Assembly (NCBI RefSeq): GCF_002007605.1
Contig: NZ_CP019799.1
Span: 558,001-622,000 of the forward strand
Direction of reading: 5' to 3'
Source of the DNA: Cellvibrio sp. PSBB023
GTDB lineage: Bacteria; Pseudomonadota; Gammaproteobacteria; Pseudomonadales; Cellvibrionaceae
DNA length: 64,000 bases
Under the pieces are notes generated by a model. The model was given only the letters and a program-made list of their open reading frames with translations. It searched no databases and was not told the origin of the DNA. A program made the translations under genes and the position numbers. Positions 1-8,584 of this stretch are shown piece after piece. Positions within the stretch are counted from its first letter, which is position 1, and every line of letters begins with the position of its first letter.

Positions 1-46
1 GCAAAATTCCATGCGTGCGATGGGCGATACCTACCGCAAACAGTAG
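1..46 (+). CDS. 3' end of an upstream gene, probably mshL (MSHA pilus secretin)
   Basis: Only the last 14 codons are present, read in the frame that starts at base 2 and ending QNSMRAMGDTYRKQ before a TAG at 44-46. The fragment is too short to identify by itself. In MSHA clusters the gene directly upstream of mshM is mshL, the outer-membrane secretin, and the next gene here is a clear mshM, so the identity rests on position alone. The gene begins outside the window. Confidence 0.45.
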   Translation, partial: QNSMRAMGDTYRKQ

Positions 47-119
47 TAAACAAGTGAGTGGCAGTAGCCATTAATCAACAATTCTCACTGGGCTGGGTTG
101 CTGGGCGACGAGGTTTTCC

Positions 120-1040
120 ATGTACCGTCAACATTTTGGGTTACGCGAGCATCCGTTCTCGCTCACACCGGACACCCAATTTTATTTTAATAACCAAAGC
201 CACCGCGAGGTGTTAAGCACATTGCTGCTTGCACTTCGCCACAGCGAAGGGTTTATTAAAATTGTAGGAGAGGTGGGTACAGGTAAAACCTTACTGAGCC
301 GTAAATTGTTAGCCAGTTTGGGCGATACTTTTATCACCGCCTATATTCCTAATCCTTATCTCACACCGGATGAATTGAAATGGTTTTTGGCAGAGGAAAT
401 CGGCATCGCCTATTCACCGGACATTCCCTCTTATCAATTACTCAAAGAGATTAACTTGCGCCTGGTCGAACTGGCGCAACAAAAGCGCCAAGTGGTGCTG
501 GTGGTGGATGAAGCCCAGGCAATGCCACGCGAAACTATTGAAGCCTTGCGCCTGCTGACTAATCTTGAAACGGAAAAAAGCAAGCTGCTGCAAGTGGTGC
601 TGTTTGGGCAACCGGAATTGGATGAGTTGTTGGATCGCCCGGATTTGCGCCAACTAAAACAGCGCATTGTGTTTTCTGAATATTTGCAAACTATTCCCAA
701 AAAAAGTTTGCCTGACTATTTGGCTTATCGCCTTGCGTCAGCAGGTTATAGTCGTGCATCGCTATTTTCTGCCAGTGCTATCGCCTTGCTATACAAAGCA
801 TCCGGTGGTGTACCGCGTTTGATCAATGTTATTGCACACAAAGCGATGTTGGCAGCCTATGGACAGGGGGCAGAGCGTGTAAATCGCCAGCACATGGTGC
901 GCGCCATTATGGATACTGCAGAAAGCCGTCGCTATGGGCGCTGGTTAGCGCGACGTGACTACTGGTTGTGGCCGATCCTGGCTGCCGGTGCCGCCACAGC
1001 TATTGCAATAGTACCGGGTTTACTGGGTGGTATGGCATGA
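120..1040 (+). CDS. mshM: MshM, ExeA-like AAA ATPase of the MSHA pilus
   Basis: A 306-residue AAA ATPase of the ExeA/GspA type. The Walker A motif GEVGTGKT lies at residues 50-57 and a Walker B-like VVLVVDEAQ at 125-133. A hydrophobic C-terminal segment (about 278-303) is probably a membrane anchor, which puts the ATPase domain in the cytoplasm. Known relatives help assemble secretins or organise peptidoglycan around them, so MshM probably assists the pilus secretin. The stop overlaps the start of mshN (ATGA), indicating translational coupling. It is the first complete gene of the pilus block. Confidence 0.85.
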   Translation: MYRQHFGLREHPFSLTPDTQFYFNNQSHREVLSTLLLALRHSEGFIKIVGEVGTGKTLLSRKLLASLGDTFITAYIPNPYLTPDELKWFLAEEIGIAYSPDIPSYQLLKEINLRLVELAQQKRQVVLVVDEAQAMPRETIEALRLLTNLETEKSKLLQVVLFGQPELDELLDRPDLRQLKQRIVFSEYLQTIPKKSLPDYLAYRLASAGYSRASLFSASAIALLYKASGGVPRLINVIAHKAMLAAYGQGAERVNRQHMVRAIMDTAESRRYGRWLARRDYWLWPILAAGAATAIAIVPGLLGGMA

Positions 1041-2254
1041 GTTTATTGAACGATATGTTGCGTGATCTATCGCAGGATTTGTCGCGCCCACAACAGATTG
1101 AACAGACTGATGCTGAAAAGAATGCGGACAAAGATGCCGATTTTTTTCGCAGTCGGGAACAGCGGGAATTATTTGCCCAGTCAAGCGCTGCCAAACCACT
1201 GCCACGCCGTTTGTTGCCGAGTATTCTAGTGTTTGTCGTGGTGTTGGTTGGCATTGTAGGCGTGCAATATTTTTTACCGGAAAAACCGGTTTCATCTACT
1301 GCCGAACCTGCGCCTTTATTGCCTGAAATTGTTCAGGAAATACCAACGCCTGATGCAGTGGTAACGCTATCGCCAGCTTTGGATGAGCGTTTAGCTGCAT
1401 TGGAGTCTGCCGTAACCAAGCTTGGGGATGCAGTTGTCAGTGCACAACAAAATACAGCTACCGAATACACTGTTGTCGAGCCTGAGGTTGAACCTGTAAA
1501 CCCCAATACAGCGATCCCGGAACAAACCGCTTCTGTGAGTATTCAAGATCCGTTTAGCAATACTGCCATCAATCAGCGTGAAAATAGTGATACAAACGAA
1601 GTGGTTGATAATGAGCCCATAAATGGTGAGGTGAGTGGTGAAGTGAGTGGTGGTGTGGGCGATCCATCCTTATTCATAGCACCAAGTCCGGCGTGGCAGG
1701 ATCGCCAATTCGCGATCCGCATGCGTGAAATGTTTCAGGCGGGACAAGCAGCGCAGAGCGTGGCGCAGTTACAAGCATTTGTAACCAGTCACGCCAATCC
1801 TTACGAGTCAACCACATTATTATTGGATATTTTGTGTGAACAAGAAAATGCTGTTGCCGCACAACAAGCATTGCAACAAGCCGGTTTTTTACCGGCAGTG
1901 GAGAAAACTTACTACGCTGCAAAAATCGCTTTACTGACCGGGCATGATGCGGAGGCCATTAGTATGTTGGAGTCTGCTTTGCCGGAGGCTGAAAGTCATG
2001 AGCAGTATCGCGCGTTGCTTGCAGGCTTATACCAACGCACCGGTATGAATCAGGAAGCGGCGAGTCATTATCGACGCTTGCTCAGTGTGTTTGGTGAGAA
2101 GCCTGCCTATTGGCTGGGGTTTGCATTGGCACAGGATGCACTTAATCAATCGCAATTGGCCATGCAGGCATATCAGCGAGTCAACCAATATTCTGATTTA
2201 CAACCGCAAGTGCGCCAGTATATTGAGCAGCGTTTGCAGGTGTTACAGCAGTGA
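1037..2254 (+). CDS. mshN: MshN, TPR-containing MSHA biogenesis protein
   Basis: A 405-residue protein beginning MSLLNDMLRDLSQ, the usual MshN N-terminus. The ATG at 1037 overlaps the mshM stop and is preferred to an upstream in-frame start at 968 that would read through mshM. Residues about 61-80 form one transmembrane segment after a charged cytoplasmic leader. A long acidic, low-complexity periplasmic region follows, including a short GEVSGEVSGGVG repeat, then alpha-helical TPR-like repeats over about 230-400. MshN is thought to act as a periplasmic assembly or scaffolding factor. Its exact role is poorly known even in Vibrio. Confidence 0.82.
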   Translation: MSLLNDMLRDLSQDLSRPQQIEQTDAEKNADKDADFFRSREQRELFAQSSAAKPLPRRLLPSILVFVVVLVGIVGVQYFLPEKPVSSTAEPAPLLPEIVQEIPTPDAVVTLSPALDERLAALESAVTKLGDAVVSAQQNTATEYTVVEPEVEPVNPNTAIPEQTASVSIQDPFSNTAINQRENSDTNEVVDNEPINGEVSGEVSGGVGDPSLFIAPSPAWQDRQFAIRMREMFQAGQAAQSVAQLQAFVTSHANPYESTTLLLDILCEQENAVAAQQALQQAGFLPAVEKTYYAAKIALLTGHDAEAISMLESALPEAESHEQYRALLAGLYQRTGMNQEAASHYRRLLSVFGEKPAYWLGFALAQDALNQSQLAMQAYQRVNQYSDLQPQVRQYIEQRLQVLQQ

Positions 2255-2270
2255 AATGGATTAGCTAATT

Positions 2271-3989
2271 ATGATGAATCTCGCTTCGCAAAAACGTATT
2301 CGTATCGGCGACTTGTTGGTCGAAAAGAATATGATTTCCGAAACCCAGTTACAACATGCACTGCAGGAGCAAAAGCTCACGGGCAGAAAGCTGGGGGCAA
2401 CCCTGGTGGAGTTGGGTTATGTAGAAGAAAATGCACTACTTAATCTCTTGTCTGCACAGTTGCATATTCCATTTGTCGAGTTAAAACAATTTCGTTTTGA
2501 TCGCAGCTTGGTGCAGCGTTTGCCAGAGACGAGTGCGCGTCGCTACCGGGTAATGTTATTGCGCGAGGATGTTGATGGTTTATTGTTGGGCATGGCTGAC
2601 CCAACAGATATTTTTTGTCTGGATGAATTGCAGCGCCTGTTGCAAAAAAATATCAAACCTGCGGTGGTACGTGAATCCGAGCTATTGGATATTCTCGATA
2701 TCGCTTACACCCGCGCCAGTGAAATTGCCACCCTGGCCGGTGAACTGGATGAAGAGCTACAAGAATCGGCCCTGGATTTGGCTGATTTTGCAGTAGATGC
2801 AACCGACAGCGAAGCCCCCGTAGTAAAACTGCTGCAAAAAATATTTGAAGAGGCCATTAATACCAAAGCATCAGATATTCATATTGAACCCGATGAAAAA
2901 GTATTGCGTATTCGCACGCGTATCGATGGCGTCTTATTGGAGCAGGTGATGAATGAAAAGCGTATCGCTTCTGCGTTGGTGGTGCGCTTGAAACTGATGT
3001 CGGGTATGGATATTTCAGAAAAACGCTTGCCACAGGATGGCCGTTTCAACTTAAAAGTAAAACACCACAATATCGATGTGCGTATCTCCACCATGCCAGT
3101 GCAATTCGGCGAGTCAGTGGTTATGCGGTTGCTTGATCAAACTGATGGGGTGAGGTCCTTGGACACTGTGGGCATGCCGCCACATTTAATTGATCGTTTT
3201 CGCAAAGCCATTACGCGCCCCCATGGTTTGGTATTGGTTACCGGGCCAACCGGTAGCGGTAAAACCACAACACTTTACGGCGCGTTGGCCGAATTAAATA
3301 AACCGGAGAAAAAAATCATCACCGTGGAAGACCCGGTGGAATACCGGCTCCCGCGTATTAGTCAGGTACAACTGCATGAAAAAATCGGACTGACTTTTGC
3401 GAGCGTATTGCGCGCGACCTTGCGTCAAGACCCGGATATTTTATTGGTCGGCGAGATTCGCGATGCAGAATCAGCAGAAATTGCACTGCGTGCCTCCATG
3501 ACCGGTCATATGGTGCTGTCTACACTGCATACCAACGATGCAATCACCTCTGCCATGCGTTTACTGGATATTGGTGTCGATGGTTATTTAGTAGCAACCG
3601 CATTGAAAGCCATAGTGGCACAGCGCTTGGTGCGGCGTATTTGCACCAGCTGTATTCAACCTCACTCGCCCGATGCTAACGAGCACCAGTTGTTGGCTGT
3701 GATTGGCAAGGGGCGCGATTACAGCAATGTGGTGTTTAAAAAGGGCACGGGTTGTCCCCGTTGTCATAACACCGGCTATCGCGGTCGTATTGGTGTATTT
3801 GAAATTCTTGAATTAAACCAGACCATGGCGGAAGCGTTGCGCGTAAATGATATTAATGCCTTTACGCGCGCAGCCAATGACGTGCCGGATTTTATAACCT
3901 TGAGTGAAGCGGCATTAGCCTATGCCATTGACGGGCTAACAACGCTGGATGAAGTCATGTCTATTTCAGCCCAGGTCAATGAAATCTAA
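2271..3989 (+). CDS. mshE: MshE, pilus extension ATPase with MshEN c-di-GMP-binding motifs
   Basis: A 572-residue GspE/PilB-family ATPase that powers pilus extension at the inner membrane. Walker A GPTGSGKT is at 325-332, and two CxxC pairs (about 457-460 and 495-498) form the zinc-binding knuckle of extension ATPases. The N-terminus holds two tandem MshEN-type motifs of the form (R/K)-(L/I)-G-x2-L-V...L-x2-x-L-x2-Q, at residues 11-34 and 40-63. In Vibrio MshE these bind c-di-GMP and switch on extension, so post-translational control by c-di-GMP is expected. Two start codons are adjacent (2271 and 2274). It sits 16 bp after mshN. Confidence 0.93.
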   Translation: MMNLASQKRIRIGDLLVEKNMISETQLQHALQEQKLTGRKLGATLVELGYVEENALLNLLSAQLHIPFVELKQFRFDRSLVQRLPETSARRYRVMLLREDVDGLLLGMADPTDIFCLDELQRLLQKNIKPAVVRESELLDILDIAYTRASEIATLAGELDEELQESALDLADFAVDATDSEAPVVKLLQKIFEEAINTKASDIHIEPDEKVLRIRTRIDGVLLEQVMNEKRIASALVVRLKLMSGMDISEKRLPQDGRFNLKVKHHNIDVRISTMPVQFGESVVMRLLDQTDGVRSLDTVGMPPHLIDRFRKAITRPHGLVLVTGPTGSGKTTTLYGALAELNKPEKKIITVEDPVEYRLPRISQVQLHEKIGLTFASVLRATLRQDPDILLVGEIRDAESAEIALRASMTGHMVLSTLHTNDAITSAMRLLDIGVDGYLVATALKAIVAQRLVRRICTSCIQPHSPDANEHQLLAVIGKGRDYSNVVFKKGTGCPRCHNTGYRGRIGVFEILELNQTMAEALRVNDINAFTRAANDVPDFITLSEAALAYAIDGLTTLDEVMSISAQVNEI

Positions 3990-4024
3990 TGCGGCGGACA
4001 TTATCCATATGAGAGCTTGCTACT

Positions 4025-5245
4025 ATGGCCATGTATGAATTTAAAGGGCGCAATACAGAAGGGCGCCTGATTACCGGTCAGTTGGATGCCTCCAGTCCGG
4101 ATGCTGCCGTCAATCAATTATTGGGGCGCGGTATTACACCGGTCGATATAAACCTGTTTGTTGAGCAGCTGAGTTTTTCCGAGCGCTTTGCGCGGGCAAC
4201 CAATCGCGGGCGAGTGGATAAGGTGGAGCTGATTATGTTCTGCCGTCAAATGCACACCATTACCCGTGCCGGTATTCCATTGGTAAAAGGGTTGCGAGGT
4301 TTGTCGGCGTCACTGCGTAACTACACATTTCAGCAGGCATTAAATGATGTGGTTGAACGGTTGGAGGCTGGTGTTGAATTATCCACCGCTATGCGTGCGC
4401 ACCCTAAAATTTTTGATAATTTATTTGTCAGCCTGGTCAGTGTTGGGGAAAATTCCGGTCGTTTGGATTTGGTGTTTAAGCAGCTCAGCGAATACATGGA
4501 ACGCGACCTTGCCACCATCAAAAGCATTAAAACGGCGTTGCGTTATCCTTCTTTTGTATTGATCGCTATTAGTATCGCCATAGTAGTGATTAATGTAAAA
4601 GTGATTCCTGCCTTTGCGAAATTATTTTCTACGTTCGGCGCGGAGCTGCCTTTACCAACACGTATCCTAATTGGAATTTCTGATTTTTTTGTCGATTATT
4701 GGCTTCATTTATTGGTGATTATTGCAGCGGTAGTTGCCTGGGTATACCACTATGTGAGAACACCCGATGGTAGCCGGGTATGGGGGCGTAAAAAATTACG
4801 CTTGATAGTGATTGGAGATATTATCGAGCGCGCATCACTGGCGCGCTATGCCCGCTCATTTGGTTTAATGTTAAATGCGGGTTTACCTTTATCCAACGCA
4901 TTGGAACTAAGTGCACGCGCGGTGGATAACCCTTACCTGGGCGATAAAATCCGCGGCATTCGTGCGGGCGTGGAGCGCGGTGAAGGGTTATTTCAAACCC
5001 ATTTGGTCAGCGGCATGTTTACCCCCTTGGTCTTGCAAATGATTTCAGTCGGTGAAGAAAGTGGCCAGGTTGATGCGCTCCTGGCAGAGGTTGCTGCGTT
5101 CTATGAAAGTGAAGTGGAATACGATGTGAAACAACTCAGCGATCGTATTGAACCTATTATGATTGTCATCATGGCAGGGTTTGTTACGGTGCTGGCGCTG
5201 GGAATTTTCTTGCCCATGTGGGATATGTACAGCATCCAAAAATGA
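4025..5245 (+). CDS. mshG: MshG, inner-membrane platform protein of the MSHA pilus
   Basis: A 406-residue GspF/PilC-family protein with the expected two repeated T2SSF cytoplasmic domains (about 70-190 and 270-390) and three membrane segments (about 175-195, 215-240, 375-400). It forms the inner-membrane core that the MshE ATPase acts on to polymerise pilins. The MYEFKGRNTEGR N-terminus is typical. Translation may start at 4025 or at the ATG six bases further in. Gene order directly after mshE agrees with MSHA clusters. Confidence 0.92.
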   Translation: MAMYEFKGRNTEGRLITGQLDASSPDAAVNQLLGRGITPVDINLFVEQLSFSERFARATNRGRVDKVELIMFCRQMHTITRAGIPLVKGLRGLSASLRNYTFQQALNDVVERLEAGVELSTAMRAHPKIFDNLFVSLVSVGENSGRLDLVFKQLSEYMERDLATIKSIKTALRYPSFVLIAISIAIVVINVKVIPAFAKLFSTFGAELPLPTRILIGISDFFVDYWLHLLVIIAAVVAWVYHYVRTPDGSRVWGRKKLRLIVIGDIIERASLARYARSFGLMLNAGLPLSNALELSARAVDNPYLGDKIRGIRAGVERGEGLFQTHLVSGMFTPLVLQMISVGEESGQVDALLAEVAAFYESEVEYDVKQLSDRIEPIMIVIMAGFVTVLALGIFLPMWDMYSIQK

Positions 5246-5252
5246 GGCTCCC

Positions 5253-5789
5253 TTGATACGAACCTATAATAATGGACGATTTGAGTGGTTTGTTGTTGCC
5301 ATAGTGATCGCACTGATCAGTTTAAGTGCGTTGGGGCGCTATTGGTTTATGGCTGAGGATGCACGTATTGTACGGATGGAAATGCTGGCTCACCGGTTTG
5401 TAACCGCGGCAGCCAATGCCCGTGTGGAATTTTTAGTCAGCGGCTTAAGTAGCAGTCACAGTGCAGAGCGAAAGCAAATCCGGATTTTGGATCAAGTGGT
5501 TTATTTTTCCGCGCAAGGTTGGCCTGTTGGTGTCAGTGGCCCAGTGGTTAATGGCTATAGTGTGACCGAGGAGGATTGTGCGCAGTTGTGGAGTTTACTT
5601 TTGCAAAATCCGGCGCCTATTAGCCGCCCTGCGCAGCCGGATAGCGGGGCAGAATACCAGCTCACTGTTGGCGATAGGGTTTGCCGCTTTCAGTTGGCCA
5701 GTGGCAAAGCCTTCTTTGATTATTACCCTATAGAGGGAAGGATGATATTTACGGTTGGTGATACATCCAAAATTTCTATTGATAATTAG
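5253..5789 (+). CDS. mshF: MshF-like MSHA biogenesis protein
   Basis: A 178-residue protein with one N-terminal membrane segment (about residues 13-32) and a periplasmic domain. No upstream ATG fits without overlapping mshG deeply. A TTG at 5253, with GAGG six bases upstream, gives a sensible start and follows the mshG stop by seven bases. Sequence similarity is not recognisable by eye, and the name comes mainly from position between mshG and the pilin genes, plus size and topology. MshF has no established biochemical function. Confidence 0.6.
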   Translation: MIRTYNNGRFEWFVVAIVIALISLSALGRYWFMAEDARIVRMEMLAHRFVTAAANARVEFLVSGLSSSHSAERKQIRILDQVVYFSAQGWPVGVSGPVVNGYSVTEEDCAQLWSLLLQNPAPISRPAQPDSGAEYQLTVGDRVCRFQLASGKAFFDYYPIEGRMIFTVGDTSKISIDN

Positions 5790-5961
5790 TTTTATAACTG
5801 GATTTATCGAGCTTATTGGCTATATTTGAACACAATATTATTGGGTTTTGTGCCTGCATCCACTCCGGGTTTAGGGCAGCAAGGATGTAGTTGCAAATGG
5901 TCTATGCTTTTATTTATCAACGCTTTTGTTAACTTGTCTTTTTACTGTCGTGGAGTGTTTT

Positions 5962-6381
5962 ATGAAACAACAATCTGGTTTTACATTAATCGAGTTAATC
6001 GCTGTAATCGTTATTCTCGGGATTTTGGCGGCTACTGCATTGCCGCGTTTTGTGGATTTATCAACCTCGGCTCGCCAAGCTACCTTGCAAGGGGTTGCCG
6101 GAGCACTGGGTAGTGCATCAGCGCTCAATTACGCGAACAGCATTGCTGCTAACGCGGGCCTTCAGACCAGTACTGCACCAGTGGCTGTAGCATCATGCAC
6201 CGATGTTGGCGGTTTGTTAGAAGGCGGAACTCTGCCAGCGGGTATGGAGACCAGTGCAACAACAGTTACTGTGGGGCAGACTGTTGTCTGTACCGTTAGT
6301 TATACAGATACCAACCTCAACCCAACCACACTGCCTACCTTTACCGCGCACGGCGTTACTGTGACAACCACAACTCCTTAA
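5962..6381 (+). CDS. mshA: MshA-like major type IV pilin
   Basis: A 139-residue class IV prepilin. The leader MKQQSG is followed by FTLIELIAVIVILG, with the prepilin-peptidase site after Gly6, Phe at mature +1 and Glu at +5. Two cysteines in the C-terminal half (in SCTDV and VVCTV) can form the usual pilin disulfide loop. The ATG at 5962 follows a GTGGAG ribosome site and is preferred to the longer frame. Vibrio clusters carry both mshB and mshA here, but only one pilin is present. The 172-bp gap before it makes a separate promoter likely, in keeping with high pilin expression. Confidence 0.85.
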   Translation: MKQQSGFTLIELIAVIVILGILAATALPRFVDLSTSARQATLQGVAGALGSASALNYANSIAANAGLQTSTAPVAVASCTDVGGLLEGGTLPAGMETSATTVTVGQTVVCTVSYTDTNLNPTTLPTFTAHGVTVTTTTP

Positions 6382-6402
6382 TAAAGATGCTTACTGCCCA
6401 TA

Positions 6403-6840
6403 ATGAAAAAAGCAGAGCAAGGTTTTTCGCTCCTTGAATTAATTACCGTAATGATTTTGCTCGGTATTCTTTCTGTCACGCTTTTTTCACGCTTGGGCCC
6501 TGTTAGCACAGCTGCAGTACAATCAGGCCGCGATGACATCATCGCGGCTTTATTTTTTGCGCAGCAAACAGCCATGATGCGTAGCAGTGGTGGCAATATA
6601 GTGCTCCAACTAACCACTCATTCAGTCAGTGTTACAGAGAATGGCCAGCCTATTCGGGTTGCTGCTGATTACTATCCGCTTGCTTTACCACAAGGGGTAA
6701 GCGCAACTCCAGCCACCTTTGTGTTCGACAAATTAGGTCGCACAACGGCAAATAGCATTACGCTCACCGGTTCCGGTAATACGGCAGGAACATCCGCCGT
6801 CATTCAGGTGGAGGCCAGTGGTTATGCCTACGCCAACTAA
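6403..6840 (+). CDS. mshC: MshC, minor pilin
   Basis: A 145-residue prepilin. The leader MKKAEQG is cleaved before FSLLELITVMILLG, with Phe +1 and Glu +5, followed by a GspH/FimT-like body. Minor pilins of this kind prime pilus assembly and sit at the tip. It starts 21 bp after mshA, and its end overlaps the start of mshD. Confidence 0.8.
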   Translation: MKKAEQGFSLLELITVMILLGILSVTLFSRLGPVSTAAVQSGRDDIIAALFFAQQTAMMRSSGGNIVLQLTTHSVSVTENGQPIRVAADYYPLALPQGVSATPATFVFDKLGRTTANSITLTGSGNTAGTSAVIQVEASGYAYAN

Positions 6841-7258
6841 ATCGATTCCTCGGGGTGTCAGCCTTATTGAGCTGATTGTATTTATGGTGGTTGTCAGTAT
6901 CGCGCTAATAGCGTTGGTCGGTGTTTATCGCCAGGCGACCATTAATAATGCCGATCCTGTGATTCGTTTGCGTGCCTTGGAATCTGCACAATCCCTGTTG
7001 GATGAAGTTATCGCCCTTAGATATGACGCTGCCACTCCCGTTGGTGGTATTCCCGCTTGCCGTAATACATGCACCAACGCGCCTGATGGCAATATGGATG
7101 ATGTAGATGATTACCACAATTTTAACGATGAGCCATACACCGGCTATCGGCGCAGTGTGAGCGTAACAACGGCGAACAATATTAAGTTGGTGACGGTGAG
7201 TGTCACCACGCCGACGGGTGAAACGTTTTTATTATCTGCAGAGCGAGCAAATTTTTAA
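6824..7258 (+). CDS. mshD: MshD, minor pilin
   Basis: A 144-residue prepilin with the leader MPTPTKSIPRG and the mature start VSLIELIVFMVVV (Glu at +5). The ATG at 6824 has a GGTGGAGG ribosome site nine bases upstream; a GTG at 6818 is the alternative. It overlaps the end of mshC by 17 bp, and its stop overlaps the mshO start (TAATG), so translation across mshC-mshD-mshO is probably coupled. A CRNTC pair at about residues 80-84 may form a small disulfide. Confidence 0.8.
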   Translation: MPTPTKSIPRGVSLIELIVFMVVVSIALIALVGVYRQATINNADPVIRLRALESAQSLLDEVIALRYDAATPVGGIPACRNTCTNAPDGNMDDVDDYHNFNDEPYTGYRRSVSVTTANNIKLVTVSVTTPTGETFLLSAERANF

Positions 7259-8085
7259 TGCGTACCGGCAATGCAGCAATGCAGCATGCGTCTGGTGTGA
7301 TAGAGCCAGCCCGCATCGCTGGGCAGCGCGGGTTTACCTTGGTTGAGCTAGTGGCGGTGATGGTGATTTTATCAATCATCGCTGCAATCGGTGTTGGCTT
7401 TGTTGTGCGTGCAACCGAGTCCTACCAGAGCACCCAAACCCGCGCACTATTGGTGAATACGGCGCGGCAATCTATTGAGCGCATGACCCGCCAATTGCGC
7501 GGCGCATTACCCCATTCTGTGCGCACAACAAATGCGGGTCAGTGCTTACAATTTATGCCCATCGCGGCAGGTGGCAATTATTTCAACTCCGTACCTGACC
7601 GACAAAATGAACAGGGTGGTTCTTCAACTATTCTTGCATCGCCTGTTGCGGTGGATTTTGGTAGTGCTCGCCACGTTGCTATTGGTGCGATGAGTAGTGG
7701 TGAGATTTATGGTGCATCTCCTGTGTCCTTGGCAGGCTACGTTAATTATGTGGCTGGCAATTTACAATTGTCCGCAGCAAAACAATGGCAACGAAACTCC
7801 ATCAGTAAACGTTTTTATTTGTTGGATAACGCCCAGGCGTTTTGTGTTGTGGGTAATGAATTGCGTTTTTATAGCGGCATAGAACCACAGGAGGACGGTG
7901 TTAATCTCAGCAGCGGGTTCGACATTCTTGCGCGTGGTGTTGCTGTGGTTGATGGTACTGATCCATTTGTGCTTGCCAGCGGTGCAGAGAATCGCAACGC
8001 GCTGGTTACCATCACCTTGGATTACTCCAAGGGGGGGGAAACCATTAATTACACCCAGCGGGTTTTTATTCGCAATGTTCCCTAA
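7258..8085 (+). CDS. mshO: MshO, minor pilin (GspJ/PilW-like)
   Basis: A 275-residue prepilin-like protein. The long leader ends AGQRG before FTLVELVAVMVILS, giving Phe +1 and Glu +5. The large C-terminal domain fits GspJ/PilW-type minor pilins, which form part of the tip-initiation complex. Its start overlaps the mshD stop, and its end overlaps mshP by 11 bp. Confidence 0.8.
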   Translation: MRTGNAAMQHASGVIEPARIAGQRGFTLVELVAVMVILSIIAAIGVGFVVRATESYQSTQTRALLVNTARQSIERMTRQLRGALPHSVRTTNAGQCLQFMPIAAGGNYFNSVPDRQNEQGGSSTILASPVAVDFGSARHVAIGAMSSGEIYGASPVSLAGYVNYVAGNLQLSAAKQWQRNSISKRFYLLDNAQAFCVVGNELRFYSGIEPQEDGVNLSSGFDILARGVAVVDGTDPFVLASGAENRNALVTITLDYSKGGETINYTQRVFIRNVP

Positions 8086-8584
8086 TACACCACTACTACA
8101 GCCACTCAATTCCCAGCGCGGTTTTTTGTTACCGCTGGCGCTATTTATTATTGTGGTAATGAGTGTGTTAGCGCTGACTATTTCCCGTACAGCCACACAA
8201 ACACAAAGTGCTGCTGTGCAAGAGTTAATTAGCTTGCAAAGCTTTTATGCCGCAGAGAGTGGCGCCCAACGCGGGATGAAAGCCTTATTCTTCGATGTGA
8301 ATAACAACCGTCAGGCAGCAGATGCTGTATGTGCGAATATGAATCTTAGTCCAAGCTATAGCGGTGTGGCGGGTCTGAGTACTTGCACTGTGACGGTTAG
8401 CTGTAGCTGCCGTTACCGAAATGGCAATGATTGCGCACCTGCGACTACTACAAACTACACACCTGCACCGGCAATTGATGTGCTGACGAGCTTTTATACC
8501 ATCACCAGCATTGCTGCTTGCGGGCAGCATGAATATCGTGCAGAGCGCACTATTCAGGCGGGTGCTTATATGGAGCAGGAGTAA
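8075..8584 (+). CDS. mshP: MshP, PilX-like pilus tip protein
   Basis: A 169-residue protein with an N-terminal hydrophobic helix after NSQRG (GFLLPLALFIIVVMS), then a soluble domain with clustered cysteines (VSCSCRYRNGNDC). As in PilX/GspK-type subunits, the mature +5 residue is not Glu, which is typical of a tip-capping subunit. The ATG at 8075 lies inside the end of mshO, and the stop overlaps the mshQ start (TAATG), so the three genes look translationally coupled. Confidence 0.75.
   Translation: MFPNTPLLQPLNSQRGFLLPLALFIIVVMSVLALTISRTATQTQSAAVQELISLQSFYAAESGAQRGMKALFFDVNNNRQAADAVCANMNLSPSYSGVAGLSTCTVTVSCSCRYRNGNDCAPATTTNYTPAPAIDVLTSFYTITSIAACGQHEYRAERTIQAGAYMEQE

Noticed and set aside
968..1036. 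A longer N-terminus for MshN
   Set aside because: It would overlap 23 codons of mshM and add a non-conserved Cys-rich leader, whereas the ATG at 1037 gives the usual MSLLNDML start.
5850..5870. Possible sigma-54 promoter upstream of mshA (GG-N10-GC)
   Set aside because: Only the GG and GC pairs match; the rest of the -24/-12 consensus does not.
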